Shown here piece after piece: positions 36,601 to 48,800 of a DNA stretch of 64,000 nucleotides. Positions within the stretch are counted from its first letter, which is position 1; each line of letters begins with the position of its first letter. The notes beneath the pieces were generated by a model. It was not told the origin of the DNA. It ran no database searches and saw nothing but the letters and a program-made list of their open reading frames with translations. Made by a program: the position numbers and the translations under genes. The stretch is from Zeugodacus cucurbitae (lineage: Eukaryota; Arthropoda; Insecta; Diptera; Tephritidae): assembly GCF_028554725.1 (NCBI RefSeq), contig NC_071667.1, forward strand, positions 56,041,501-56,105,500. Direction: 5' to 3'.

Positions 36601-37765
36601 TCTCAAAAATGCTAGAACCATTTTCGCCGTTTCGTTCGATTATTTGTTTCCATCTAGACGGCAACTTCATAAAACCCCCCTCGTAGAAGCCCTCCTCTTT
36701 TTTTGCGAAGAACTCGGACAGCCACATTTCACAAGCCTCTATTGAGTTCAACTCTACAACCAACAAGGGCGTTGGTCATGGACAGGAACGGGTGGTAAAC
36801 ACTTGGCGATATGTCCGGGCTATATGGTGGATGCAATAAAATCTCCCTTCCGAGCTTCAGAACCTTCTGACCAGTCATCAACGAAGTGTGTGGTCTAGCG
36901 TTGTCCTGGTGGAACACTACACCCTTCCTATTGGTCAATTTTGGACGCTTCTGGTCGATCGCCTGCTTCAAGCGATCCAGTTGTTCGCAGTAGATGGTAG
37001 AATTAAGCGTCTGACCACATGGGAGTAGCTCATAGTGGATGATTCCCTTCCAATCCCACCAAACACACAACAAAACCTTCCTGGCCGTCAATCCCGGCTT
37101 GGTCCCTGTTTGGGACCATTCAACGGCCTTCTACCACGACCGTTTTCGCTTGATATTGTCGTATGTGATCCATTCTTCGTCGCCAGTCACCATCCGCTTC
37201 AAAAATGGGTCGAGTTCGTTCAGTTTCAGCAGCATATCGCAGGCGTTGATTCGGTCCAGAAGATTTTTTTGCGTCAAATCATGCGGCACCCAAACAGCAA
37301 GCATTTTTGTGTATCCAGCCTTCTGCAGCTGGTTTTTTAGGTTGTGTGACTAACTCCCATCTCCTGGGTGATGCCACATGACAATCTAACTCGAGATATT
37401 TTCCATGATTTGATCAGTATTCGTCGTCACAGTTTTTCCGCCGACTGGTTTATTCATATTGTCGTTTTCACCCGCTCTGAATCGTCGAAACCATTCCTCC
37501 GCAGTTCGAAGTGATAGAGTACCATCCCCCAAAACACCATTAATCTCACGGAACGTTTCTCTAGCGAATGTGCCTTTAACGAAGGAAAACTTCAAAATAG
37601 CGCGAATTTCGGCGTTGGTGAACTCCACATCTATAACTGTTGAACGCAGTATCCAAACTAATCATGCATAGCGTCGTTTTGTAGGTTATGTCAAGATCTT
37701 GCAATGATATATAGTATTGCCAGATATGAGCTCTGTAGCGCTTTATACATAGCCGCGAAATTCAA
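36601..37765 (-). pseudogene. mariner transposase, copy 2, most complete
   Basis: The longest mariner copy, broken into three frames (37628-37386, 37091-36729, 36766-36581). The N-terminus is present (MEFTNAEIRAILKFSFVKG, SLRTAEEWFRRFRAGEND), then a WVPHDL-like block, the first catalytic Asp in the sense GDEEWITYDN region, LLCVWWDWKGIIHYELLP and VFHQDNARPHTS. In the third catalytic block the aspartate is replaced by valine (SPSVYH where copy 1 has APSDYH), so it is catalytically dead as well as frame-shifted. Its 5' flank, to about 37765 (TCAAAAGACAAAA), is shared with the 61-kb copy and so probably belongs to the element. TIRs not identified. Confidence 0.9.
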
Positions 37766-38271
37766 AAGACAAAATGGCGGAAGGGTGATATTTGACAAAC
37801 TAATATAATTTAATCATAAAATAATGAAAATAGTTCAATGATTGATCAAATCTTTACAAAATTCGTTCTCAAACTTTATTAAAGTCATAAACTCGCTTTT
37901 GCGCAATTTAACACAAATTTTATGATTTAAAATGATGAAACCTCATTCCAAACGCAATCATTTTCATGCGCTCTACCGTTTCTTTGCAAATCTATGTTAC
38001 AAACTAGCTTGAGCGCCAGCGCTTTCGCATTTTCGCCAAGTAAATCGTTATATTTCACGCAAAATTTACTTCGTGAAATGCGTTGAATGCATGTAAAATA
38101 CTTTTTATTGGCGTAACTGTGCATTGAAAAGTGGGAAAATAAAATTATTTTATTTGTGCAAAGAAAATGAGCAGCGAAGATACTGTCTATATTTTATGGC
38201 GCCGTTATGTGTTGGTATATGCAAATCGTACTTTTTGATAGTAGTCAGTATAAATATGAGTATACTTTTGA
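37766..38271. other. non-coding stretch
   Basis: AT-rich. A 65-codon minus-strand frame (37927-38124) has no recognised domain. Ends at the TA that borders the next element. Confidence 0.5.
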
Positions 38272-38273
38272 TA

Positions 38274-39763
38274 GGGTGGACCAAAATCACTTTTTTATAC
38301 TCTCGCAACAAAAGTTGCTAAGAGAGTATTATAGTTTTGTTCACATAACGGTTGTTTGTAAGTCATAAAACTAAACGAGTTAGATATAGGGTTATATATA
38401 TCAAAATGATCAGGGTGACGAGACGAGTCAAAATCCGAATGTCTGTCTGTCCGTCCGTCCGTCCGTACGTCTGTCCGTGCAACGGATAACTTGAGTAAAA
38501 ATTGAGATATCTTAACGAAACTTGGAACACGTATTCCTTGGCACCCTGAGGAGGTTTCTTTCGAAAATCGGACCATTGCCACGCCCACAAAATGGCGAAA
38601 ACCAAAAACCTATAAAGTGTCATAACTAAGCCATAAATAAAGTTATAAAAGTAAAATTTGGAATAAAGGATCGCACTAGGAAGGGGCATATTTGGATGTA
38701 ATTTTTTTGGGGAAGTGGGCGTGGCCCCGCCCACAAATCGGTTATTTGTATGTATCTCGCAAACCAAGCTATATAAACCAAACATTCTGCGGTCGGTTCT
38801 CTTAAGTACCCCACCACACACCATGAAAATAGTTGAAATCGGATAATATCCACGCCCACCTCCCATACAAAGGTTAGGTTGAAAATTACTAAAAGTGGGT
38901 TAACTCACTAACGGAAAACGTCAGAAACACTAATAGAAGAAAGAAAGAAATAATAACAGAAGGAAGCTGCACTGAGATTTTTTTACAAAATGGGAAATGG
39001 GCGTGGCGTCGCCCACTTATGGGTCAAAAACCATATCTCAGGATCTACACGACAGATTTCAATGAAATTCGGTATATAATATTTTCTTGACACCCTGATG
39101 ACATGTGTGGAAAATGGATGAAATCGGTTCACAACCACGACTACTTTCTTTATAACTCAATTTTGAATTCCATCTTATTCCTTCACTTTATAATATATAC
39201 ATAAGGAACCAATGAAGATAGCGAAATAAAATATTATAGAAATACAGTATATGATCTGTGGCATCACTTGTGAAAAATTTGTTGAAATCGGACTATAACT
39301 TTTCAATCCCCGGATATCGAATATGAAGAACTCAGTGCCCCATCGTAACTTTTCACCGAAAATTTCGGTAAATCTCTCAGGTATCTTAATTTAATGCAGA
39401 GGAAATATTTTTCTTCTAATAGTGTGTCTCTGTACCAGAAAAGGTTAAAATCAGGACATAACTTCCCTTATATATATTTATGCCGAATATATGGGTCAAA
39501 TTGTGTGTTTTCTTAATAAAAATGTAGCAATAAATTGCGAGAGTATAAAATGTTCGGTTGCACCCGAACTTAGCCTCTCCTTACTTGTTAGAAAATAATT
39601 TTTGAAAGGACAAGTGCTAAAGTTGCACTAAAAAGCCAAGAGTTTTTCGTCTAAGCGTGAGTTCAGGCTCAGTATCAGAATAATTTTCAGAAGAAGTGCC
39701 AAATATTGTATTCCCTCAGTCTTGAGCTGCATAATTTTTTAAATTACTTTTTAAGCACCACCC
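38274..39763. mobile_element. TA-flanked short element, split by DINE F
   Basis: GGGTGG at 38274-38279 and CCACCC at 39758-39763 form inverted ends, each bordered by TA (38272-38273 and 39764-39765), as for Tc1/mariner-type MITEs. Without the DINE inside (38291-39590) the element would be only about 190 bp. Beyond the first six to eight bases the two ends match weakly, so family assignment is open. Confidence 0.45.
38291..39590 (+). mobile_element. DINE-1-like Helentron, copy F (full length, subfamily 2)
   Basis: The best full-length subfamily-2 copy, 1.3 kb. It has the 5' repeat TATACTCTCGCAAC with near-palindrome, a GTCT/GTCC run (about 38441-38478), the GGGCGTGGCGTCGCCCAC palindromic block near 38999, the 3' subterminal repeat GCGAGAGTATAAAA and stem-loop GTTCGGTTGCACCCGAAC (39552-39569), ending in CTTACTTGTT. 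It differs from copies A, B and I in its last ~450 bp. The 167-codon minus-strand frame inside (38363-38866) is accidental. Confidence 0.88.
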
Positions 39764-39765
39764 TA

Positions 39766-42700
39766 GTATGCTGCACTCACAACCTTACGGCAAGCCAACC
39801 GCCCACACGATTTGCGCGTTGCACGTGTGAACATTAGGAACGACGTAATGACCGAGCAAGTCATGAGAATATTTCAGCTGTGATGTGCAAATGGAAATGA
39901 AAAATGCTAAGTGTTGGAGGAACTGAAGGCAAAAAGCCCAAAAAAGCAGGAAAGCAAGCAAGGCAAAGCAGTTGAAAGTGGCTGCGAATATGAATGCCTA
40001 AATTGAGTATCTAACATGAGAGTAGGTAAACTCTCTAGGCAAAAAGGCACACATTCAGAGATAGCGGCTAGAAAAATAAGTGCCAGCACACACACGCGTA
40101 CAAACATTTGAGAAAGTGCTTGACTAACTGTGGACTGACGCGCCGGTGTGGCAGTTGGACTGCGCTGGTTGCCATCGCAAGCTTGGCTGGCTGGCTGATT
40201 GGCTGTATGCCCACAAGTTGGTCTCGGCCTCGCTCGTTTGCCCGTTAAGTGGTTGCGTAATGTAGGGAACACAAGTGCACACATATACAGGAGAAACGCA
40301 TGAAAACAGCAGGCAATCAGTATATCACTGCACTTCATCACATCAGAGAATATTATTATGAGTGCAAGTGTGAGTGCGAGTGTGAGTATGAGTAGCGACA
40401 TTGAGGTGGATAAATGTGCGAGCACTTCAACACAACAACTCAATGCCATTGCCGGTGCTTATGTGCAACTGCTGAGTGTATGTGTATGTGTGTGTGAGCG
40501 AGCAGGCACCATTTCAGCATACTTTATGCACATGAGGATTTACAATTTGGTTACGTTGCCTCACACAATCATACGCATGCTCTATAGACGGGACTATGGC
40601 GCTTACACCTTCCTTACACCCAACACCCTATCGCCCTTCGTTGGTCCGCTTGCATCACTTTAACTCACTTGTGGCTCTTCATTTTCCACTCGCTGCCATA
40701 ATTCAAAAAAAAAAAAAGTGAGCGCACAAAATTACCCAACATCAGTCGGCAAGCCGCCGCCGTCCTTCAGCCGCTTCGCTTACCGAGGCGCCCAGCAAAG
40801 TAGTGGCGCAACAAGGATAACAAGTTGGCGTTCTCGCTTTTTTGCAGTTGTTTAAATTTATTTTGTTGTTCTTGCTATGATGAATGTGTTTGTTGTTGTT
40901 ATTATTGCAATTGTTGTTGTTAAACACTTGAGCATACCCTTGGCGTGCATTTTAGCCGAGTTTCGCCGTGTTTTTTTTTTTTTTTTTGGTGTCCGTTGCT
41001 AATCTAGGTGCGCTCTTAAACGCTTTACGCGTTGCCAACTGCCCCTTTCACCACAGTCACTGCGCGGCTAGAGGACTAGAGGAAGCAGCGCTGCTATGGC
41101 AGTCGCGTCGCCAGTTCATTTGTCTGCTCAAGTGTGTAATGTCCTTTTGACGCACGCTATTTAACGGACATTTTCTTCACTTTCATGATTTCATTTCATC
41201 TTTTTTTTCGCGCTCACTTTTTACTATTTTCTTCACTGACGTGAAATTATGTAATCTAATGTTATGCTGCGACTTCACAAGAAATTGAATTGCCAAGTGT
41301 GCGACTTATTGCATAAACACTTTCGTAGTCGCGCAGCGAATGTGTCTGTGTCTGCGTGTCTGCTGGCGTAGACACCTCAAATGAAATAAAAGTTAATGTT
41401 TTTCTTTATTTCTTTTGGTTGCCAACAGTCTACAATAACAACACAGCTTTATTTTACATTTATTTCGCGCTATGCTTTTGGCCTCGTGCATGCTCGATGC
41501 GCGCGGTCTCTATGGATTCAACGAGCTGTGGTTATTTAGTACAAACAATTTAAAAGTGGAAATTTACACATTATTAACTCAGTGAAAACTCATTTTGGTA
41601 GCCTCTAAGCCTTCCTCCGCGCGGCTGATGGATTACTAAGTGACGATGTTTCATCTCATATATGCATCCTCGGGGTTTGAGCATGCTAGTGGTGAGTGGT
41701 GGATTTTAGATGCTGTAGCGGAGTTTTGACTTCACAAGAGATCGTTAAAAAGTTGTTTTGGTAAAATTTGAAGATTTCTGATTAAAAAAACCAGAGTTTT
41801 GAAAGCGGAGTTTACTTAATTAGGTAGAATGATATAATCGAGGAATTTTTCTTTTCTGGCAGGGTAGACAGTGTAGACAGAGATCAAAAATTAGGTCGAG
41901 TATTGGGAAATCTAATGGACTCCTAACCTAACTTAACCGTCGTTAGGGTTAGAATTCAATATCTTAAGGAAAATACTTTAAAGAATTGGCTATGCATCAC
42001 AAATACCTACAGCATACCGATTTCTTGTGACCACAAAATATTGTATAACACCCAGTAGTACTCATTATAAGCTTCCTCATAATGAGCATTTTTCAACAAG
42101 CTGTGATCTACCGAATGTCTGGAATGGCTTCCAATCAGGTAATGAGGCAAATCAGATCAGTTGTAAGAATGAATATTTGTCGAAACTTTTGATTATAATC
42201 GTCTTTAAAAATATATAATAGATTTAATATGAAGATTAAAGATAGATTAGAATGAAGAAATAAGAATCTGACTTTGTCTAATCAATTAAATTATTTATTA
42301 TACTATTCGACTTCAATGGTCTTTATTTATAAGCCAGAATTATATTAATGAGTAAAAAATATAATGTTCCTTTAACTCCATAACATTGACCCAATAATTC
42401 CCTAAACTATTTAATTTAAACTACAGCGTTTCTTGAATATCTACCTTAAACATGTATATTTATTTTGCTCTCTTCCTTCACTCAGATATGATATTATACA
42501 ACAACTCCCGTATATTCGTAATAAAAAATATGTAGTCCACTCCTCGTTACTATGCGAAGCAGCTGCTGACAGTCTTAGTTATGTTATCGATGTCTAATCA
42601 TAATGACAACAACTGCCGGTGTGACAATCAGATTTTCTCTGACACTATCATCAACACCGCACTCAGTGCCATTTCCGGTCAACTATTTGTTGAGCAACAT

Positions 42701-43070
42701 ACCAGTGTTCATACGTATGCATGTACATATATGAACCACAGCAATGTGAGCATATTTCTTGGATTGTTCACATACTAGCAGGGAATATTTGGAATGCACT
42801 GAACAAAATGGGGGACAATAAAGGAAAAGTGAGGTGGCAGTAGAAACGTGGAAAATAGAATAGTAAGGGGAATCAGACAGAGTTGATGTTGTGGGGAATG
42901 ATTAGTACCTATGTACATATGAGTATGTGACGTCAAACTAATAATTTTCTGTTGAAAATATTTTTTATAGCAATTATCTAACATCACTTCTTATCTCTTT
43001 TACACCTACATATTTGTTAAATTAATAGAAATTGCTGAGTCAGTGAGTATAGAATTAATAAAAAATATAG
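39766..43070. other. long non-coding stretch; longest chance frame of the window
   Basis: The minus-strand frame 40449-39907 (180 codons) is the longest open frame in the window but shows no domain. It is Leu/Ser/Cys-rich because it is antisense to GTGAGTG/GAGT repeats (40360-40395). T-run at 40971-40986, TTG/GTT runs at 40885-40920. The 40740-41160 patch is GC-richer and may be an untranslated exon on minus. From 41570 to 43070 AT-rich with nothing recognised. Confidence 0.45.
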
Positions 43071-43074
43071 CAAA

Positions 43075-43640
43075 AAGTTGAGTTTATGGGTTGTATTGGC
43101 ATTAAACACCAACATTGGTAAACCCGAAGAATCACATACAAAAAATTTCCTTAAACTCACTACAAGTAAGGAGTTTATTTAGACGAGTTTAACGTTTATT
43201 TTGATGTCTAACGCCAACATTCGTAAAATAGACGTTTAACTCGCAAACCATTTTCATTACTCGCCGTAATTATGGGGTTTATTTCGAATTTAGAGAATAG
43301 GCCACTGATTTATGAATAAACTTTGGATCACACTTTAAGAATTTGTTTGACTATCAGTAGTACTTTTTGAGAGCTTTGACATAAACATGAGTTTAATGGT
43401 TGTTTCAGTGCTTAACGTCAACATTCATAAACTCGTTAACTCGCCGTAATTATGAAGTTTATTTACACTAATTTTTTAACACATTTAGATCACACTTTAA
43501 GAACTGCTTCATAAGCGCTTCCCATAAACACGAGTTTAAGGGTTATTTTGGTATTAATGCCAGCAGTCATACACTCGAAATTTACCATACAAACAATTTC
43601 GTATAACTCGCCTTAAATTTGACGCATTTTTAGTATGTTA
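43075..43640. repeat. degenerate tandem repeat, ~160-180-bp unit
   Basis: ACTCGCCGTAATTATG recurs at 43259 and 43439 and GATCACACTTTAAGAA at 43326 and 43488. GAGTTTA...GGTTRTTTT...TTAACGYCAACATTC-like blocks start near 43077, 43176, 43388 and 43532. The units are uneven and partly rearranged. The block resembles, in inverse orientation, the palindrome repeat at 21.2-21.4 kb. No coding potential. Confidence 0.7.
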
Positions 43641-45500
43641 TCTAAAGAACAACGTGTTAAACATTCAGTTTCATAAATATTGCAACAAAATGTATCGCAG
43701 AAAATTATCAGTTTCCGCATTTACTATTATAACAATTTACAGAATCGCATGCAAGAAATAAGCAAAACGCCCATACAAGTCGGGTAACTGCATATATTTG
43801 CATACAATCACAGTTATTTGAGATGCGATGTATATATGGGGTGCCACAGAGCATCTCCGGCTTGGTCATCATTTGTGGTGTTTCTGCTTCATCGATTCCA
43901 AGCGACCGTTGAGATGCTCATATACATATAGCACATTTACATATAAACTTATAATATATATGTGTATATATGTATGTGCGGATGTGTATTTATGTGGCCG
44001 TGGCGTTTGTGGCAACGTAATAATCGTGCACATGTTGCGCCACATTATTTTTGATTTGTGTGTGGGAGCTGTTTATGCTAACGAGCGATCATATATAAAA
44101 CAGTATGTGATGTGAATTCGTTGCTATTTGTGGGTATGTTTGTTTGAGAGCTAAGAAATATTGTTTGTCTTCGCTTTGGTATTAACTATTTCGTTTGATG
44201 GGTTGTTGGGATTATGTTAATAAGTTAATTAATATCAGCACGAGTTTAGCTGTATGCACACCCAGGAGAACAGAAAAAAATAATTTATTATTTTTGGGAA
44301 ATATTACATAATTTTTCGTTTGAAAAAATTTAATTTTTCAAATGTTAACTTTTCAAAAAAAAAAAGAAAAATTTAACTTTAAGTTTTGAAAATTACAACT
44401 ATTAAATAAATTAATTTTGAATATTATTATTTTAAGAAATATTTGTTACACACATTTTTAAACACATTTTAATTTGTTTTAGACAAATATTATTATTTTT
44501 TTACTATTTATTCAATATCTTCAGCAATATATTGATTTCCAACTAAATTAGCAAAATATTTCAGCATTTATTTTGTGTTTGTTTAATTTCCTACAGGGTG
44601 TCATGACTTGCTTCCACTAGTATTCACATAATTCTTGCTCATAATCATAAATCTTGCGTTTCGTCAGCCTGTTGCTTGGTTGGCTATCTTATGTAAATGC
44701 CGACAGCGTTCATAAAAGCCAATAACTGCTGGCGAAGCACAACATTCAAATGCTTTTACTATAAGTATGTTCGCCATTTTGTTTCCTTATAGTATAGTAC
44801 GTAACGTTGGCACTGTCTTTAGGCGATGCGTGCCAATGTCATTGAGTGTTGAAAAAGAAGAATTAATGCGAAGATTTTCTTAAAAAAATTATTAAGGCTT
44901 AAAGGACTCCTAATTTTTTTTGCAAACATATGCTGGATTGTTTGAGAAATGTAACCTAATTTTTTATTGAGGAGTTACAATTGTGGATGTTAGATTTTTA
45001 GTTCTATATGGCCAACAGATAACATTTTTTTAAGTAATAGAAGAATCCAAACTGGTATCCAAACTGCTCCATACAATCGGGGGTAGTATTCGAAATAATG
45101 TTCATGAGGATCCTGAACAGAAGGGTTTTAAAATTCACTCATTCAGAGGTTTGTGACTTTCCATTGGTTCTCTAGAAAGGCAAACTTTATATCTGCCGCA
45201 GAAATAGGATACCTTATCGATTGTTATACTCATTCATCCCTCACATGAGACTACAGTTTAATATATTCTAGATGTTTATGGACCAACCCTGTTTTATAGA
45301 CCGCCTTTTCTGAATTTCTCAGACTTTAAAAGGCAACTTAATACAAAATACCTTATCGATCAAGTAAGTCCGTTGACAGTTACAAAGAATTGAGAATATA
45401 GATTACGACGACCTCTTGGAAACGAAAGCGACAAAACCGAAGGGGTCAAACCTAAAGACCGAAACCCAAAGTGTGACAAGAAGTAAGCCTTCAAGTGATT
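43641..45500. other. AT-rich non-coding stretch
   Basis: TATATG-type words at 43920-43980 and extreme A/T content at 44270-44500. A 95-codon frame at 43828-44115 is low-complexity. No gene recognised. Confidence 0.5.
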
Positions 45501-45504
45501 TTAA

Positions 45505-45830
45505 GGGGCTATACAAGTGTAACCCATGGTAATTTGGCGATTTTCGTGAATTTTTTTTTAAGAAAGTACTCGATCGAATGTTACAAAGTTTTCTGGACAT
45601 AATAAGGTATATTTTAAGATTGTTCTGAAAAAAGTGTAGTTCCTTAGATAAAAAATGGCCATTTTTTAATGTTTAATTCAACCAATAAAAAGATCGTAGG
45701 TCATTATATAGTAGATATATTCAAGAATACTCAATCTCAATTTGAAGTCGATCGGTAAATTTGTCGTTGAGTTATAATGTCAGCAATTTTGAAAATCGAT
45801 TTTCTGAAAGTGTTACATTAATATGGCCCC
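45505..45830. mobile_element. TTAA-flanked MITE, 326 bp
   Basis: TTAA at 45501-45504 and 45831-45834 border inverted ends GGGGCTATACAAGTGTAAC and, inverted, GGGGCCATATTAATGTAAC (15 of 19 match). The interior contains repeated wording (AAGTCGATCGG, GTCGTTGAGTTATA) shared in part with the candidate at 17.7 kb. No coding frame. The TTAA duplication suggests piggyBac-type mobilisation, though the GGGG start is not the classical CCC. Confidence 0.65.
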
Positions 45831-45834
45831 TTAA

Positions 45835-48800
45835 TATAGTCCCTAATACAATCGTTCTGATAGTCTAAGAAGAAACGAGCCACGTCTCTTATACGTCGAA
45901 TGTAACGTGGTAAATTTTGAATGCTAGATAAGAGGTTAAGATTATGTTTCTGCGAGGTAGGCTTGAGACCGATGATAGTGAGATGCATAAAGCTATATAC
46001 TTAGAAAACATCGACTTTAAGACATGCCAACCAATACGACTTACAGAACGCCCATTTGCTTTTCAAATAAATATAATAGAGCCGCCGAAATAAGGAGACT
46101 TCTTCTTGAAACTTAGTTTGGTTGCTAAACTCTATAATTAAACACCGCTCGACTACAACTCTTGCATATAATCTTATTACGTATTTCCCCTGTTGCATAT
46201 ATTTAACTAGGTAATCATTGTTGTTCGTCGAATCCCTTGTTTGTGTCTTCGATCCTTAATATTTCAACATTTCGCCGGTTAAGCGTCTAATTAATTATTG
46301 AGATTATACTTAATGTATTTCGCTTTGCGGCTTATTGACTTGTTTAGCTCAAAGACTAATTATCTCGCATACTCTCTCACTCTTCGGCTGTCTTGATTGA
46401 TTTAATCATCGATTCGTGCGCTCTAAGGCTATTATACACAGACATGCATATATAATGCTGTATTGATATATATCTCTATATACTGCTTCACCATGGCAGC
46501 TAAAATGGGCGCGGCGTCGAAATTAATGCTGTTTGTCTTTGAAATTTATTGCTTTCGACTTTATCGACGCTGCGTCTGCTTACTTCGCTTCTCTGCTTTG
46601 CGCGTTCTCAATTAATTATTTTACGCGCAACAAAAATCTGTTTGAAAAATATTTTATTTTTATCGTCAAATAAGGAAAGAAAATCAAATAAAAATGCGTA
46701 CAGTTTTTGCAAAAGTTAAGGAAAGCATGGAAAGAAGTAATAACAACAACAAGAACAACAAAAGTGTGGCACATGCAACCGTCTGCGCATAAACAAATTA
46801 ACTTCGCTGTTGACTTCATCTCAACTCAGCGCTAAATGTTTTCATTAGCTTTTGTGTGGACTTTGTAGATATATGTATGTATGTGTTTGAGGGTGTCCGA
46901 GTCGCATAAGTATCTTAGCGACAACTCCAAACAGGCACTGCACTTATTTTATTTAGTTGTTGCATTGTCTCATCTGCTGCCATTTGCTGCTCGTCAACTT
47001 CTAATTATAATTGCCAGAAGTGCACTTGCTGGCAACAACAACAATAGTCATAGCAGCAGCAGCACTTAATTTGACGCTGAACTTTTCGACTTTTTCGCAT
47101 TCACCGCCACTACTATGCCTTTTGACTTTGAGAGCCCTTTCTTGCCACACTTCATCTTTCGCCTGTCGCACTTTAGTTGTCGTGGCAACACTACTTCGCT
47201 ATAATCACCAACTAAGCGTCTACTAACTAATGTAGCCGAAGTTGCAACTACAAGTTGTTGTTGTTGCGAGTACAGGTTTGACTTGTCACTTTGTTCATGG
47301 CGACATTTCGACATCTTCGGCACACCTATTACTTTGGTTTCTAAAAACAAGTGTTTGCTGTTGTTGTCGTTACTCTCACTTTACTTGACGCTTTCTTTGG
47401 CAATCTTTCGCGAATCGCGCTTTGTGGTCGCGCAGTCAAGGTGCTGATTGCTCATAATTATGCGAAAGAAAATTGCAAATTGCACAGCGGAAGTTGCCAC
47501 TTTGTTGCAGGTGCAGTTGTGCGCAAAAAAAAACTGGTAGAATAGAAATTAAAAATTAAATAAAAGGGAGGCAAAAAGGAAGTCAAAGCAGCCACGGAGT
47601 TGCACAGCACAGTTAATGGCTGAGCCGTGCGCAGTGCTGTATTACACACAGGCGCTAATTAGGCGAAGAAGTTGCTATTTGGCGCGGGAGTTTTTTCATT
47701 TTGAAAGCTACTAATTGCTACAAATTGCCAATTATGAATAGTGTGGAATGTGCGAAAAATATTATATGAACAAAAGCACTGTGGCATAGTTGTGAAGAAG
47801 CAGAAGGAGAAGTTTTTTGTTTTGTTGACAGCATTTTGTCAAAGGCTTTGACTTTATTATGCTTTTGTTTGGCTTTCGGTCTTTGTCCTTTTTGTGAGTA
47901 AAATATTGGAAAGTATTTTTGCAAGTTTTTCTAATGATGTCCATGAAAAGAAATAATATATTCTGATTTGAAATAACATATTTTGAATGTGTCAACTATA
48001 TCATTTTGAGTGACTTAAGCACTGCCTAACAGACTCTGGCTACTAGGCTTGTACCCGGCCGCCGCTATTGTTGTTGTTTTCCTGGAGTTAGGGTTAGCTC
48101 CAACTCCAGTAATAGCCTTTGCCTATAGACCAAGCTTATCGTCTGTCGTTGCAATATCTATTCTAAAGATCGTTGTGAAGGCTGCCCTCTTTTCGGAGCA
48201 ATTAGTACCTTCCGGATTGAATAAGACCAGGTCTCCTCTCCCGTTTTTTTGCTCCAATTTACAAAATGGATCTACTAATTTAGGGGAGATAAGCAATAAG
48301 GATACGTCAAGAATACGTAAACGCTATTCGAGACCCCAGCGAGGCTGATTGGCTTGATCCAGCTATTTATTATTCCCGTAAACATTGTAAGGGTTCAGCT
48401 TTGAATGTTGTGCTATTGAAGAGCAACGAACACCCAAGGATAGAATCAAACCTTGGTGAGAGACCTTCCGACTGCAACATGGGCGTCTGTTCATGCCTCA
48501 ATTGCAACACTGTGGTATCGATTATCAGTCAGCACCCTCGGGAAGGGCTCTGCGGGAGAGTTTTCTCAAGATCTGGACAAAGCAATCAACTAAACATGGT
48601 TCAAAGAGAACATGACTTTAATTAAACTCTAAACTCTATGCAATTGGAGCGATCATGTAGTAGCTAAAGCTAGGCGAGGACATTAACTTCTGAATTAAAA
48701 TGAAATACGGACTTCTGAAATTAAAATGGCAGGACATATGACCTGAATACAGTTCATAATATTTGTTGTTGATCTGGTAGAAATAGCTTTTCTCATACGC

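Noticed and set aside
38363..38866. 167-codon minus-strand frame in a DINE
   Set aside because: The same region is open in different phases and broken by stops in the other DINE copies, so there is no conserved coding frame.
39907..40449. 180-codon minus-strand frame, the longest in the window
   Set aside because: It is antisense to a GTGAGTG-rich repeat. Composition explains the Leu/Ser/Thr-rich start, no domain was recognised, and there is no start context or splice support.
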